From positions 62,001 to 126,000 of the forward strand of contig NZ_JAKILB010000002.1 of assembly GCF_023283895.1 (NCBI RefSeq): 64,000 nt of DNA, in the 5' to 3' direction. Positions 55,467 through 64,000 of this stretch are shown here, in pieces. The notes below the pieces were generated by a model. It was given only the letters and a program-made list of their open reading frames with translations. It had not been told where the DNA came from and did not search any database. The position numbers were made by a program, and so were the translations under genes. Source of the DNA: Shewanella pneumatophori (GTDB lineage: Bacteria; Pseudomonadota; Gammaproteobacteria; Enterobacterales; Shewanellaceae). The number at the start of each line of letters is the position of its first letter. Positions within the stretch are counted from its first letter, which is position 1.

Positions 55467-55784
55467 TCGTATGAACAGATGTCATTAATTTGTCAGGGTG
55501 CTTATTGTGGCGACTCTAAATTCAGACACAAGTGCATATTTTTCAATATCCTGTTTTCTGGACTGGTCAGACTGAAAAGTTTGCGCTGCGCCACACTTTT
55601 GAATAGAAGTTTGCGCTAGCAAACCCTACAGCAAACGGATTTATTGATTCGCCTGTTACTTTTGTAGCTTAATTTTTGAGCTTTGTATATTCCTAAATCG
55701 AATTAAAAATTATCTTTTATTCTTTTTTCTTTATCTAGCGAGGGGCTAAGCTTGGCAACATTACACTGATACAGGGCCGTTTCC
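55467..55784. other. Divergent promoter region pntAA / cysJ
   Basis: 318 non-coding bases, AT-rich toward cysJ (TTGTATATTCCTAAATCGAA). A CysB-dependent promoter for cysJIH is expected from the pathway; the site is too loose to place by eye. A short direct repeat (AAGTTTGCGCT at about 55577 and 55610) stands in the middle. Confidence 0.5.
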
Positions 55785-57581
55785 ATGTTGTTAAAAGAGC
55801 TTTCATCACTCGCTTCACCGCTTTCTGCTGGTCAAGTGGACAAGTTAAAGCAGCTCACTGCAGAGCTGAGTGCCGTTCAACTTGCTTGGGTTAGCGGCTA
55901 TCTTGCTGCAACGTCTGAACAGGGGGCGGCAGGTGTACCTCAAGTTGCGGGAAGCAACGAGGCGGGTACAGAGCAAGTTATTACGATTCTTTATGGCAGC
56001 CAAACGGGTAATGGCCGTGGTGTAGCAACTGAGCTTGCTGAAAAAGCACAAGCACAGGGTTATGCGGTTAATCTGACTTCGATGGGAGACTACAAGACTC
56101 GTCAATTGAAGCAAGAAAGCTTATTGTTGTTAGTGGTGAGTACCCATGGTGAAGGTGAAGCGCCGGATGATGCTATTGAACTGCACAAATTCTTAAGCTC
56201 TAAACGCGCCCCTAAACTGGATAACTTAAATTATTCAGTGTTGGCACTGGGCGACTCAAGTTACGAGTTTTTCTGCCAAACAGGTAAAGACTTTGATTCT
56301 CGCTTAAGCGCATTAGGTGCCAAAGCGATTGCGCCAATTGTTGAATGTGATGTCGATTATCAAGAGCAAGCGGATCAGTGGCAAGCTGATGTACTAGAGG
56401 CGGTTAAGCCATTGGTACAAAGCGCGGGTGCGAGTGTGGTGTCTATAGCTAGCAGCCAAGCGGCAACATCAAGCTTCACCAAACAAAAGCCCTATACAGC
56501 CGAGTTGTTAGTGAGCCAAAAACTAACGGGTCGAGATTCTGACCGTGATGTACGCCATGTGGAAATAGAGCTTGGCGAATCAGGTATTAATTACCAAGCG
56601 GGTGATGCGCTAGGGGTATGGTTTACCAACTCTGAAGCGTTAGTTTCAGAGCTTATCAGTGCGTTATCTCTTGATGAAAACGAGCAAGTAACGGTGGCGA
56701 AGGAGTCATTAAGCCTACGCGATGCGTTAACCAATAAAAAAGAGCTAACCCAGCTGTATCCTGGTTTGGTTAGTGGCTGGGCTGAGCTAAGCCAAAACGC
56801 AGAACTATTAAGCTTAAGTGCTGATAAGGCATTGACTCGCGAGTTTGTAAATAACCATCAAGTTGCCGATTTAGTACGTTTATATCCAGCAAAAGCAACG
56901 GCTGAGCAGTTTGTTGGGTTGCTGCGTGGCATTACCCCAAGACTCTACTCAATTGCATCCAGCCAGTCAGAAGTTGAATCAGAAGTGCACTTAACTGTGG
57001 CGCTGGTTGAAGATGAGCGTGACGGCGTAGCTCGTTTTGGCGGCGCATCGCAGTTCCTTGCCTGTGCAGAAGAAGGTCAAGAAGTGCAAGTGTATGTTGA
57101 GCCAAATAATCACTTCCGTTTACCTGAAAATCCAGACACACCAGTGATTATGGTTGGTCCGGGTACCGGCGTGGCGCCATTTAGAGCCTTTATGCAAGAG
57201 CGTGCGGCGCAAGGTGTTGAAGGTAAAGCGTGGCTGTTCTTTGGGAACCCACATTTTGAGCAAGACTTCCTGTATCAAACTGAGTGGCAACAATACCTGC
57301 AAAGCGGTGAGTTATCGCGTATCGACTTAGCGTTTTCTCGAGATCAACAACATAAGGTCTATGTACAGCACAAGATTGCTGAGCAAGGTGAGCAATTGTG
57401 GCAGTGGTTAGAAGACGGCGCGCATTTTTATATTTGTGGTGACGCAGAGCGCATGGCCAAAGATGTGCACCAAGCCCTGCTAGATGTGGTGGTTAAGTTT
57501 GGTAATAAAACCCCTGAGCAAGCCGAGCAATATTTAGAAGATTTAAGAGCTGCTAAACGCTACCAAAAAGACGTTTATTAA
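55785..57581 (+). CDS. cysJ: Sulfite reductase [NADPH] flavoprotein alpha subunit
   Basis: 598-residue FMN/FAD protein that passes electrons from NADPH to CysI. Order: flavodoxin domain (TILYGSQTGNGRGVATELAE, about 66-205), FAD domain (RLYSIASSQSEVESEVHLT) and NADPH domain (MVGPGTGVAPFRAFMQER), ending KRYQKDVY as is usual. First gene of cysJIH. Confidence 0.97.
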   Translation: MLLKELSSLASPLSAGQVDKLKQLTAELSAVQLAWVSGYLAATSEQGAAGVPQVAGSNEAGTEQVITILYGSQTGNGRGVATELAEKAQAQGYAVNLTSMGDYKTRQLKQESLLLLVVSTHGEGEAPDDAIELHKFLSSKRAPKLDNLNYSVLALGDSSYEFFCQTGKDFDSRLSALGAKAIAPIVECDVDYQEQADQWQADVLEAVKPLVQSAGASVVSIASSQAATSSFTKQKPYTAELLVSQKLTGRDSDRDVRHVEIELGESGINYQAGDALGVWFTNSEALVSELISALSLDENEQVTVAKESLSLRDALTNKKELTQLYPGLVSGWAELSQNAELLSLSADKALTREFVNNHQVADLVRLYPAKATAEQFVGLLRGITPRLYSIASSQSEVESEVHLTVALVEDERDGVARFGGASQFLACAEEGQEVQVYVEPNNHFRLPENPDTPVIMVGPGTGVAPFRAFMQERAAQGVEGKAWLFFGNPHFEQDFLYQTEWQQYLQSGELSRIDLAFSRDQQHKVYVQHKIAEQGEQLWQWLEDGAHFYICGDAERMAKDVHQALLDVVVKFGNKTPEQAEQYLEDLRAAKRYQKDVY

Positions 57582-57668
57582 GGCCAGCTTGTAGCTGAAG
57601 CGCAATGATGAGTGACGCCATGCAAAAGCGGGCGCAATACAAAAAGAATTTTAAGAGAGTACCTTGCT

Positions 57669-59366
57669 ATGAGTGAGCAAAAGTTAGCAGTAAACGAATA
57701 TTTAAAAACCGATAGTGATTACCTGCGCGGCACGATTCAAGAGGGCTTAAATACTGCCGTGACTGGTGCTTTTAGTGAAGGCGATCAGCAGTTAATTAAG
57801 TTCCACGGCTTTTATCAGCAAGATGACCGCGATTTACGTAATGAGCGTAAAGAGCAAAAACTAGAGCCTTTATATAGCTTCATGTTGCGTGCCCGTGTTG
57901 CAGGTGGTGTATGTTCGCCAGAGCAGTGGTTAGCGGTTGATAAAATTGCGTCAAACCTTACTAGCTCAAACAGTATTCGTTTAACCACGCGTCAAACGTT
58001 TCAGTACCATGGCATTCCAAAGCGCAATCTAAAAACCATTATTCAAGATCTTGATCGTGAAGCGCTAGATTCAATTGCCGCATGTGGTGACGTTAACCGT
58101 AACGTAATGTGTAACCCAAATCCGGTTGAATCTAAGCTACATCAGCAGGCTTATGCTTACGCAAAGCAGTTGTCAGACAATATGCTGCCGCACACAAAAG
58201 CCTACGCTGAGATCTGGTTAGATGATGAAAAGCTCATTACTACCGAAGGTGAAGAAGTTGAGCCTGTATATGGTAAAACTTACCTGCCACGTAAATTTAA
58301 GATGGCCGTTGCAGTACCGCCAGATAACGATGTAGACGTTTACACTAATGACCTTGGTTTTGTTGCTGTCGCCGATGGTGATGAGCTAATTGGCTTTAAT
58401 ATGGTTGCTGGTGGCGGCATGGGCTCAACCCACGGTGAGGTGGCTACCTTCCCGCGTTTAGCCGATGACTTTGGTTATATCAAAGCCGAAGATACGTTGA
58501 AATTTGCTGAAGCAGTTATGACCATTCAGCGTGATTGGGGTAACCGTGAAAACCGTAAACTGTCGCGTCTTAAGTACACCATAGTTAAACATGGTTTCGA
58601 TAAGTTTAAAGCGGAAGTTGAAGCCCGCACAGGGATCAAGTTTGAGCCAAAGCGTGATGTGGTGATCGGCGATCGCGGTGATCGTTACGGTTGGAAGCAA
58701 GGTGTTGATGATAACTGGCACTTAACGCTATTTATTGAAGGCGGCCGTGTTAAAGACTTACCAGGTCAGCCATTGCAAACCGGTTTACGAGAAATTGCCA
58801 AGATCCATAAAGGTGACTTCCGTATGACCTCTAACCAGAACATCATTATTGCAGGCGTTCCCGCTGCAGATAAAGAACAAGTTGAAGCATTAGCAAGACA
58901 ACATGGGCTAATGGGTAAGCTTATTACTGAAACCCGTGGTCACTCAATTGCTTGTGTGGCATTGCCGACTTGTGCGTTAGCAATGGCAGAAGCTGAGCGT
59001 TATTTCCCTGACTTTTTGAGTAAAGTTGAAGCGTTGCAAGATAAGCATGGTTTCTTAGACCAAGGCATTGTTATTCGTATGACGGGTTGTCCTAATGGCT
59101 GTGCTAGACCATTTGCTGCCGAAATTGGTCTAGTGGGCAAAGCACCTGGTCGCTATAACTTGTATTTAGGCGCAAGTTTTGAAGGTACACGTTTGAATAA
59201 ATTGTACCGTGAGAATATCCAAGAAGCGGAGATCCTTGCGGAACTAGATGCCCTGTTCGCACTATATGTGAAAGAGCGCGAAAGTGGCGAAACTTTTGGT
59301 AATTACACTGTACGAAGTGGTGTGGTTACGGCAGTCATTGATGCTGCTAAGGACTTTCATGGCTAA
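57669..59366 (+). CDS. cysI: Sulfite reductase [NADPH] hemoprotein beta subunit
   Basis: 565-residue enzyme that reduces sulfite to sulfide at a coupled siroheme-[4Fe-4S] centre. The cluster ligands are visible as CVALPTC and, further on, [19 protein letters not shown] is the siroheme-binding region. The ATG at 57669 begins [14 protein letters not shown]; an in-frame start at 57612 lacks a ribosome site. Overlaps cysH by eight bases. Confidence 0.97.
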   Translation: MSEQKLAVNEYLKTDSDYLRGTIQEGLNTAVTGAFSEGDQQLIKFHGFYQQDDRDLRNERKEQKLEPLYSFMLRARVAGGVCSPEQWLAVDKIASNLTSSNSIRLTTRQTFQYHGIPKRNLKTIIQDLDREALDSIAACGDVNRNVMCNPNPVESKLHQQAYAYAKQLSDNMLPHTKAYAEIWLDDEKLITTEGEEVEPVYGKTYLPRKFKMAVAVPPDNDVDVYTNDLGFVAVADGDELIGFNMVAGGGMGSTHGEVATFPRLADDFGYIKAEDTLKFAEAVMTIQRDWGNRENRKLSRLKYTIVKHGFDKFKAEVEARTGIKFEPKRDVVIGDRGDRYGWKQGVDDNWHLTLFIEGGRVKDLPGQPLQTGLREIAKIHKGDFRMTSNQNIIIAGVPAADKEQVEALARQHGLMGKLITETRGHSIACVALPTCALAMAEAERYFPDFLSKVEALQDKHGFLDQGIVIRMTGCPNGCARPFAAEIGLVGKAPGRYNLYLGASFEGTRLNKLYRENIQEAEILAELDALFALYVKERESGETFGNYTVRSGVVTAVIDAAKDFHG

Positions 59367-60144
59367 CTTTGAACCCATAGTTAACGCTGAATCAGCAGAA
59401 ACTGTGATTAGCGCTGATGAGCTGCAAGCCTTACTCAGCGCACCTAAAGTTGAGCAACAAGCTGAACTTGCTCGGGTTAACGTTTTTTTAGCAGCGTTGA
59501 CTCCTGTCCAGCGAGTGAAGTGGGCGTTGCAGTATCTACCGGGTAATCATGCGTTATCGTCAAGTTTTGGTATTCAAGCTGCGGTGATGCTACATATGGT
59601 GAGTTCTGAAAAAGCCGATATCCCGGTGTTGCTAACCGATACTGGTTATCTGTTTAGCGAGACTTATCAGTTTATTGATGAGCTTACCGAGCGACTCAGT
59701 TTAAACCTTAAAGTGTATGCTTCACCTTTTAGTGCTGCTTGGCAAGAAGCGCGCTTTGGAAAGCTATGGGAGCAAGATATTGATGGGTTAGATAAATATA
59801 ACCAGATCAATAAAGTTGAGCCGATGCAGCGAGCTTTAAAAGAGCAAGCAGTAGGCACTTGGTTTGCTGGGTTGAGACGTTCGCAGTCGAGTACCCGTGA
59901 AGACTTACCTGTATTAGCGATTCATGGTCAGCGTTATAAAATTCTGCCGATTATTGATTGGAGTAATAAGCAGGTACACGAATACTTAACTCAATTTGAG
60001 TTGCCGTATCACCCGTTATGGGATCAAGGTTACGTTTCTGTAGGCGATACCCATTCAAGCAAACCGCTTGAGTTGGGTATGAGTGAGGAAGAGACGCGCT
60101 TCAACGGCTTAAAGCGTGAATGTGGTTTGCACTTTGATATTTAA
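59359..60144 (+). CDS. cysH: Phosphoadenosine phosphosulfate reductase
   Basis: 261-residue cytoplasmic enzyme converting PAPS to sulfite with thioredoxin. The PP-loop is [14 protein letters not shown], and the catalytic Cys255 is in the C-terminal [10 protein letters not shown]. As in enterobacterial CysH, only one catalytic Cys is present and there are no iron-sulfur Cys pairs, so the substrate is PAPS rather than APS. The ATG at 59359 has AAGGA ahead; earlier in-frame starts lie inside cysI. Last gene of the operon. Confidence 0.96.
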   Translation: MANFEPIVNAESAETVISADELQALLSAPKVEQQAELARVNVFLAALTPVQRVKWALQYLPGNHALSSSFGIQAAVMLHMVSSEKADIPVLLTDTGYLFSETYQFIDELTERLSLNLKVYASPFSAAWQEARFGKLWEQDIDGLDKYNQINKVEPMQRALKEQAVGTWFAGLRRSQSSTREDLPVLAIHGQRYKILPIIDWSNKQVHEYLTQFELPYHPLWDQGYVSVGDTHSSKPLELGMSEEETRFNGLKRECGLHFDI

Positions 60145-60196
60145 CGAAAGCTTACTCTGTTCTTTTATGATTTAGAAACAAGCCTACTCAGTAATG

Positions 60197-60224
60197 CTTA
60201 AGTAGTACCAATGTGCTACTTAAG
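60197..60224 (+). terminator. cysJIH terminator
   Basis: Perfect 9-bp stem CTTAAGTAG / CTACTTAAG followed by a T-rich stretch (TTGGTTTGTCTTTT). Confidence 0.75.
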
Positions 60225-60379
60225 TTGGTTTGTCTTTTAAGCTTTACTCGCGTTTTCGACATTTAAAGTTGCTTTGTAAGTTTTTGTAATAAAATAAGTT
60301 TAGTTCTTAAGTATTAATCTTTGTTTATTTTTGTACATTATTACTCACAAGGTTATGCACAGACGTTTTTTTTAGGCTA

Positions 60380-60664
60380 TAGTTCAAAGTTCCCGTAGAT
60401 GGTTTTAGGAAACTGTTCTGTATCAGGTCTAAATAGATTCAGTAATTTTTAGTCTTCCACTGATTAAGTCATACAAGCTTAATCAGCTAGAAATTACAGG
60501 CAGAGCTGTCAGTATCGAATAAACCAAGTTCGATTGTAAACGTCACATTTTGGCAGTAACCAGATGTTAGAATCGAACATATTGATTGGCTTGCTGGCGC
60601 TAGCTTTTCAAGCAAACTATCCCCAGGTAACTCGCAGTTGCAGAGTTACCTGGGGTTTTGTTTT
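60380..60664 (+). ncRNA. Candidate structured non-coding transcript
   Basis: No coding frame, but two clear structures: TGATTAAG / CTTAATCA (60461-60485) and a 13-bp perfect stem CCCCAGGTAACTC / GAGTTACCTGGGG (60621-60655) followed by TTTTGTTTT, a strong intrinsic terminator more than 470 bases after cysH. The cysH terminator is already at 60197, so something must start in between. No known small RNA was recognised; boundaries are guesses. Confidence 0.35.
60621..60664 (+). terminator. Strong orphan terminator
   Basis: 13-bp perfect stem, 9-base loop, TTTTGTTTT. No gene ends close to it. Confidence 0.8.
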
Positions 60665-60927
60665 ATAGGGCTGCTAGCTTCCTCATGCGAATTTGTATGC
60701 CTCCCCCGCGATTATCCTCCTTCTATAGCATTAGCTGGTGGTCACCCATTCCCCCATGCTAACGACTATGTATGTTAGGTGCTTTATATTGGCACTGTGT
60801 AGATACTGAAAAGCTAAATGTGATTTTGCTTAAGTTGGTATTAAGTAGGAATAATGTTGTAGTATTGCAGCGCTAATGGCTTGTTTTTATTTTTACTGGA
60901 TTAATTGAATTATAAATGGAGTTTTGA

Positions 60928-62652
60928 ATGAATAAGATGCTTATCGCGGCAGCAGTTGTTGCTGCAGGTGCTGGTGGATATTGGTATAGCCAGCAATCGG
61001 CACCATTGTCGACAAGCGATGACGTAGTCCTTAGCTACGTACCGGCTGACACCCCTGTATTTTCTGCGCAATTACAGCCGTTTCCTATTAAGTCTTATAT
61101 CAATTCTCTATCAGAAGCTTATCGACAGTACCCAGCAGGTGCGTTTAGCGAGCTGGAAAATGAACCTGATGAGCGAGCGCAGTTTTTTGTTAGCTTACTA
61201 AAATCATACGCAGACTCGATGCAAGACGGCGACACTTTCATTAAAACCTTTGGTCTTGCTGAAGATATTCGCAGTTATTTTTATACTCTCGGCGCTATGC
61301 CAGTGCTTAAAATCGAGGTTGAAAATGCAGATGCAATTTGGGCATTACTTGATAAAGCTGAAGCAGAAAGTGGCTTAGCTCATACCCCAGCTAATTTAAA
61401 AGGTGTGGATTACCGCAGTTATCTGATTACTGACCCAGAAGAGCGGGAACAGATTAGTTTAGTGTTTGCAGTACACGATGGTATGTTTACTACCACTCTC
61501 AGCACCTCGTTTATTGATGCCAGCGTACTTGAGAATGCACTTGGAGTGACCCCGGTAGATAACTCTATTGTTGATGCCAAAATTATTGACGGCATCATCA
61601 AAAAACATGGCTTCACAAATGACGGTGTTACCTACATTAATCATCAAGAGATTGTTACTGGATTAACTAGTACCGACGGTAACCAACTGGCGGGTCAGTT
61701 ATCAAAGCTTTATGGCATCATGGGTGAAGATCCTATTCAAGATCTAAAGTCGCCGGCATGTAGTTCGGAGCTTGCTGCCATTGCTAGCAACTGGCCACGT
61801 ACCGTTGCCGGTTATGACGAGCTAAACGTTACAGAAAACAGTAGTTCGTTTGGTTTTAGAACGGTAATTGAGGGGGAAAACAAACTGCTACTTGATGCTT
61901 ATCAAAAGCTGCGCGGCTTCCTACCTGCTTATACTCAAGATGTAGACAATAGTGTGTTTAATATTGGTTTAGGTATTGATGTGACTCAAATGGTGCCATC
62001 TTTAACTGCTATTTGGGACGATATGCTTACGCCTGAATATCAGTGTGCTGCGCTAGCTTCAATGCAAATGCAGATGAGCCAGCAAAGCCCGGCAATGCTA
62101 GGTATGTTTACTGGTATGGCGAATGGCGTTAAAGGCGTAGGTGTCTCGCTCATTGATTATAAAATTAGCGATGATGTCAATTCTCCTCAGCTAGAAAGCT
62201 TAGATGCAGTAGTGAGCTTATCAGCTGATAACCCTGCCATGCTATTTAATATGGCGAAGTCTTTTGTACCAGAAATGGCCAGTATTCAATTGCCAGAAAA
62301 TGGTGATGCTATTGATTTAAAAACCATACTGCCTATTCCGCCTGAAATGAATATTTCACCTAAGTTGGCGTTAAAAGGTAAGCATTTGGTGTTGTTCTCG
62401 GGTGATAAAGGCGCGGCAATTGCTGACAGCCTAGCCAGTGAGCAACTGGTTAATAATGGTATGTTGGTGGTTTCAGCTGATTACATGAAAATGTTCGATC
62501 CACTGTTAACCTTTATCGAAATGACTGGCGAGCCAATTCCTGAAGAGCTAGAGGCGATGCAGAACTATGATATTCGCACTAAGTTCACTGTCGATGTTGC
62601 TCCAGAAGGCTTTGAAATTGACACCCATATGAATTCACGTTCATCTAAGTAA
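60928..62652 (+). CDS. Large exported or membrane-anchored protein, unknown
   Basis: 574 residues. It starts with a hydrophobic segment (MLIAAAVVAAGAGGYWYSQ) that acts as signal or anchor, then a soluble domain opening DDVVLSYVPADTPVFSAQLQ, the kind of start seen in DUF3352-like periplasmic proteins. No catalytic motif visible; two Cys (SPACSS and YQCAAL) may form a disulfide. GGAG precedes the ATG. Monocistronic, with its own terminator. Confidence 0.8.
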   Translation: MNKMLIAAAVVAAGAGGYWYSQQSAPLSTSDDVVLSYVPADTPVFSAQLQPFPIKSYINSLSEAYRQYPAGAFSELENEPDERAQFFVSLLKSYADSMQDGDTFIKTFGLAEDIRSYFYTLGAMPVLKIEVENADAIWALLDKAEAESGLAHTPANLKGVDYRSYLITDPEEREQISLVFAVHDGMFTTTLSTSFIDASVLENALGVTPVDNSIVDAKIIDGIIKKHGFTNDGVTYINHQEIVTGLTSTDGNQLAGQLSKLYGIMGEDPIQDLKSPACSSELAAIASNWPRTVAGYDELNVTENSSSFGFRTVIEGENKLLLDAYQKLRGFLPAYTQDVDNSVFNIGLGIDVTQMVPSLTAIWDDMLTPEYQCAALASMQMQMSQQSPAMLGMFTGMANGVKGVGVSLIDYKISDDVNSPQLESLDAVVSLSADNPAMLFNMAKSFVPEMASIQLPENGDAIDLKTILPIPPEMNISPKLALKGKHLVLFSGDKGAAIADSLASEQLVNNGMLVVSADYMKMFDPLLTFIEMTGEPIPEELEAMQNYDIRTKFTVDVAPEGFEIDTHMNSRSSK

Positions 62653-62677
62653 AAAGCTTATGTCATAATAGCTTACT

Positions 62678-62704
62678 CGCCAGCCCTAAGAGGCTGGCGT
62701 TTTA
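62678..62704 (+). terminator. Terminator after the 574-residue protein gene
   Basis: CGCCAGCC / GGCTGGCG stem with a six-base loop, followed by TTTTA. Confidence 0.82.
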
Positions 62705-62736
62705 CATTTTAAGCACGGTGATTGGTTGGAGCAAAG

Positions 62737-63162
62737 ATGGTGGCACAAGTAGTAAGTGGTTTATTTTTAAAAGCCAATGAAGTGAGAGTAGTGAGCTTGT
62801 CAGGCAGCCGTGGCGAGCACCAAGTTATTGCACCTAAAGTGAATAAATTCAGTTTGCTTAAAAACCCTGAACAGGCTGATGTAAAACAGTTTATAGCCCA
62901 GCTACAAACTTATTTGGTTGAACATAATGTTGAGAAAGTGGTGTTGAACCGACGAGCAACGACTGGGCAGGGCGCAGGCGGTGCAGGGACGTTTTTAATG
63001 GAAGGGGCGATCTTGGCCAGTATTGATGTTGCGGTAGAGTTTGTTCACCCTGCAACCCTTAGAGCCACAGATAAACGTTGTAGTGAATTGAAATCTCTTA
63101 AGCCGACAACCGTCGATTTAGGCAAAGCATTTGACTTGGCATTTGAATCTTTAGCCAATTAA
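62737..63162 (+). CDS. DUF3010 family protein
   Basis: 141-residue cytoplasmic protein of the DUF3010 family, found mainly in marine gammaproteobacteria; function unknown. The fold (VVSGLFLKANEVRVVSLSG, KVVLNRRATTGQGAGGAGTF) looks RNase-H/RuvC-like. The ATG at 62737 has GGAGC close by; an in-frame TTG at 62722 is less likely. Confidence 0.85.
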   Translation: MVAQVVSGLFLKANEVRVVSLSGSRGEHQVIAPKVNKFSLLKNPEQADVKQFIAQLQTYLVEHNVEKVVLNRRATTGQGAGGAGTFLMEGAILASIDVAVEFVHPATLRATDKRCSELKSLKPTTVDLGKAFDLAFESLAN

Positions 63163-63349
63163 AATAATGATCCATTGAGGATGCGCCGCGTATCCAAGTT
63201 AAAATATGGGCTTAATAACAAGTGCTTTATTACTAAATGACTTGATACATAAATAACCGCTGCTCAAATAGCTCGCGAGAGTAGCGTTAGTGTTTAAAGA
63301 GCTTAGCTAAGACAAAATGGATAAATTTCTAAAGGATAGGTGGCAAACA

Positions 63350-63922
63350 ATGATCAAACAGCTTTCAAAACTTACTTTAATGGCGCTTTTGTTATTGCCA
63401 TTAGTGGCTCAAGCAACTGATTTACAAGTTGGCGATGATGCGCCCAATTTTAAACTGCAAGCAACTGATGGTCACTTTTATCAATTGAGTGATTACAAAG
63501 GTAAGCAAAACCTAGTACTGGCTTGGTATCCAATGGCAAACACCCGAGGCTGTACTTTAGAGTGTAAGTCGCTAGTGGAAAAGGGTCATCTTATTCGTGA
63601 ATATAACGCGGTTTACATGATGGCTAGCGTGGACGACTTAGAAGACAATCAAGCATTTGCTCGTGAGCAAAAAGCAGATTTCCCAATGCTGAGCGACCCG
63701 ACTAAAGAAACTGCTAAGGCTTACGATGTGCTCAACCTTGTACGTGTTGCCAGCCGAGTGACATTTTACATCGGTAAAGATGGCAAGATCTTAAAGATTG
63801 ATGAAGACATCAACGCCAAAACTGCGGCTGAAGATATTGCGGCAACTCTAGCTGAGCTAAATATCGAAAAGGCTGAACAAGAGTCAGAGCCAAACAACAG
63901 TGAAACTGCTCAAGTTGAATAA
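63350..63922 (+). CDS. Exported peroxiredoxin (AhpC/TSA, Bcp-like)
   Basis: 190 residues. A signal peptide (LTLMALLLLPLVAQA) directs it to the periplasm, unlike cytoplasmic Bcp. The thioredoxin-fold peroxidase domain has the active-site segment MANTRGCTLECKSLVEKGH, with the peroxidatic Cys in GCT and a second Cys three residues later. Reduces peroxides with an unknown periplasmic donor. ATG at 63350 is preceded by AAAGGATAGG. The C-terminal tail (EQESEPNNSETAQVE) runs into a 15-bp repeat. Confidence 0.9.
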   Translation: MIKQLSKLTLMALLLLPLVAQATDLQVGDDAPNFKLQATDGHFYQLSDYKGKQNLVLAWYPMANTRGCTLECKSLVEKGHLIREYNAVYMMASVDDLEDNQAFAREQKADFPMLSDPTKETAKAYDVLNLVRVASRVTFYIGKDGKILKIDEDINAKTAAEDIAATLAELNIEKAEQESEPNNSETAQVE

Positions 63923-63967
63923 ACTTAAGTTGAAAAACTTCAAGTTGAAAAACCTCAAGTTGAACAA
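63911..63967 (+). repeat. 15-bp repeats at the peroxiredoxin stop codon
   Basis: CAAGTTGAA recurs with a 15-base period (63911, 63926 with change, 63941, 63956). The repeats are in the reading frame of the peroxiredoxin and would encode VEKLQ/VEKPQ, but TAA codons at 63920-63922 and 63926-63928 stop translation in the first unit; without them the frame stays open to 63988. Confidence 0.75.
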
Positions 63968-64000
63968 GCTCTGCAGCTAGTCGCTTGAAATATACAACAA

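Overview
The window is a chromosomal segment of a marine gammaproteobacterium, most likely Shewanella. Supporting this are the protein sequences, the short PutA without a DNA-binding domain, the split PntAA/PntAB transhydrogenase, the cysJIH cluster and the ygiM/pit/ygiF/glnE/hldE neighbourhood. No rRNA, tRNA, CRISPR array, phage or complete insertion sequence was found.

Left part (1-22 kb), mostly core genes. Two tandem dCache chemoreceptors are followed by putA (proline catabolism), ygiM-like SH3 protein, a Pit phosphate transporter with its DUF47 partner, the triphosphatase ygiF, and a voltage-gated K+ channel with a small upstream gene. Next, on the minus strand, is a six-gene envelope cassette related to E. 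coli yjfIJKL: lipoprotein, double DUF350 membrane protein, membrane-anchored aminopropyltransferase, DUF2170, PspA/IM30 and DUF2491. A palindrome, GACATAATATGTC, occurs twice in front of the DUF2170-PspA-DUF2491 half and once between the cassette and glnE.

Middle part (22-44.4 kb), accessory. In E. coli glnE and hldE are adjacent; here they are separated by about 22 kb of poorly conserved material. It holds a stand-alone degenerate DUF4347 protein, small unknown membrane proteins, a BspA-type leucine-rich-repeat protein, an M16 peptidase pair, a TetR-controlled RND efflux operon, a TetR/GNAT pair with a clear operator, and at least four gene remnants (WYL regulator, D-serine dehydratase, PACE efflux protein, a frameshifted cassette gene). 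Two other components stand out: three stretches built almost entirely of short hairpins (23.6-24.1, 41.8-42.3 and 44.06-44.46 kb), in which copies differ by compensatory stem changes; and a short integron-type cassette array without integrase (42.6-44.0 kb) with two good attC sites and one truncated one.

Right part (44.4-64 kb), core again. It holds lpxL and hldE (lipopolysaccharide), a periplasmic HELGH-motif protein, a TetR regulator, a zinc-ribbon rhomboid protease, a MipA/OmpV outer-membrane protein, pntAA-pntAB-pntB diverging from cysJIH (NADPH supply and sulfate assimilation), a DUF3010 protein and a secreted peroxiredoxin. A 265-bp inverted-repeat element is present in two full copies (12.9 and 48.9 kb) plus one remnant (28.5 kb).
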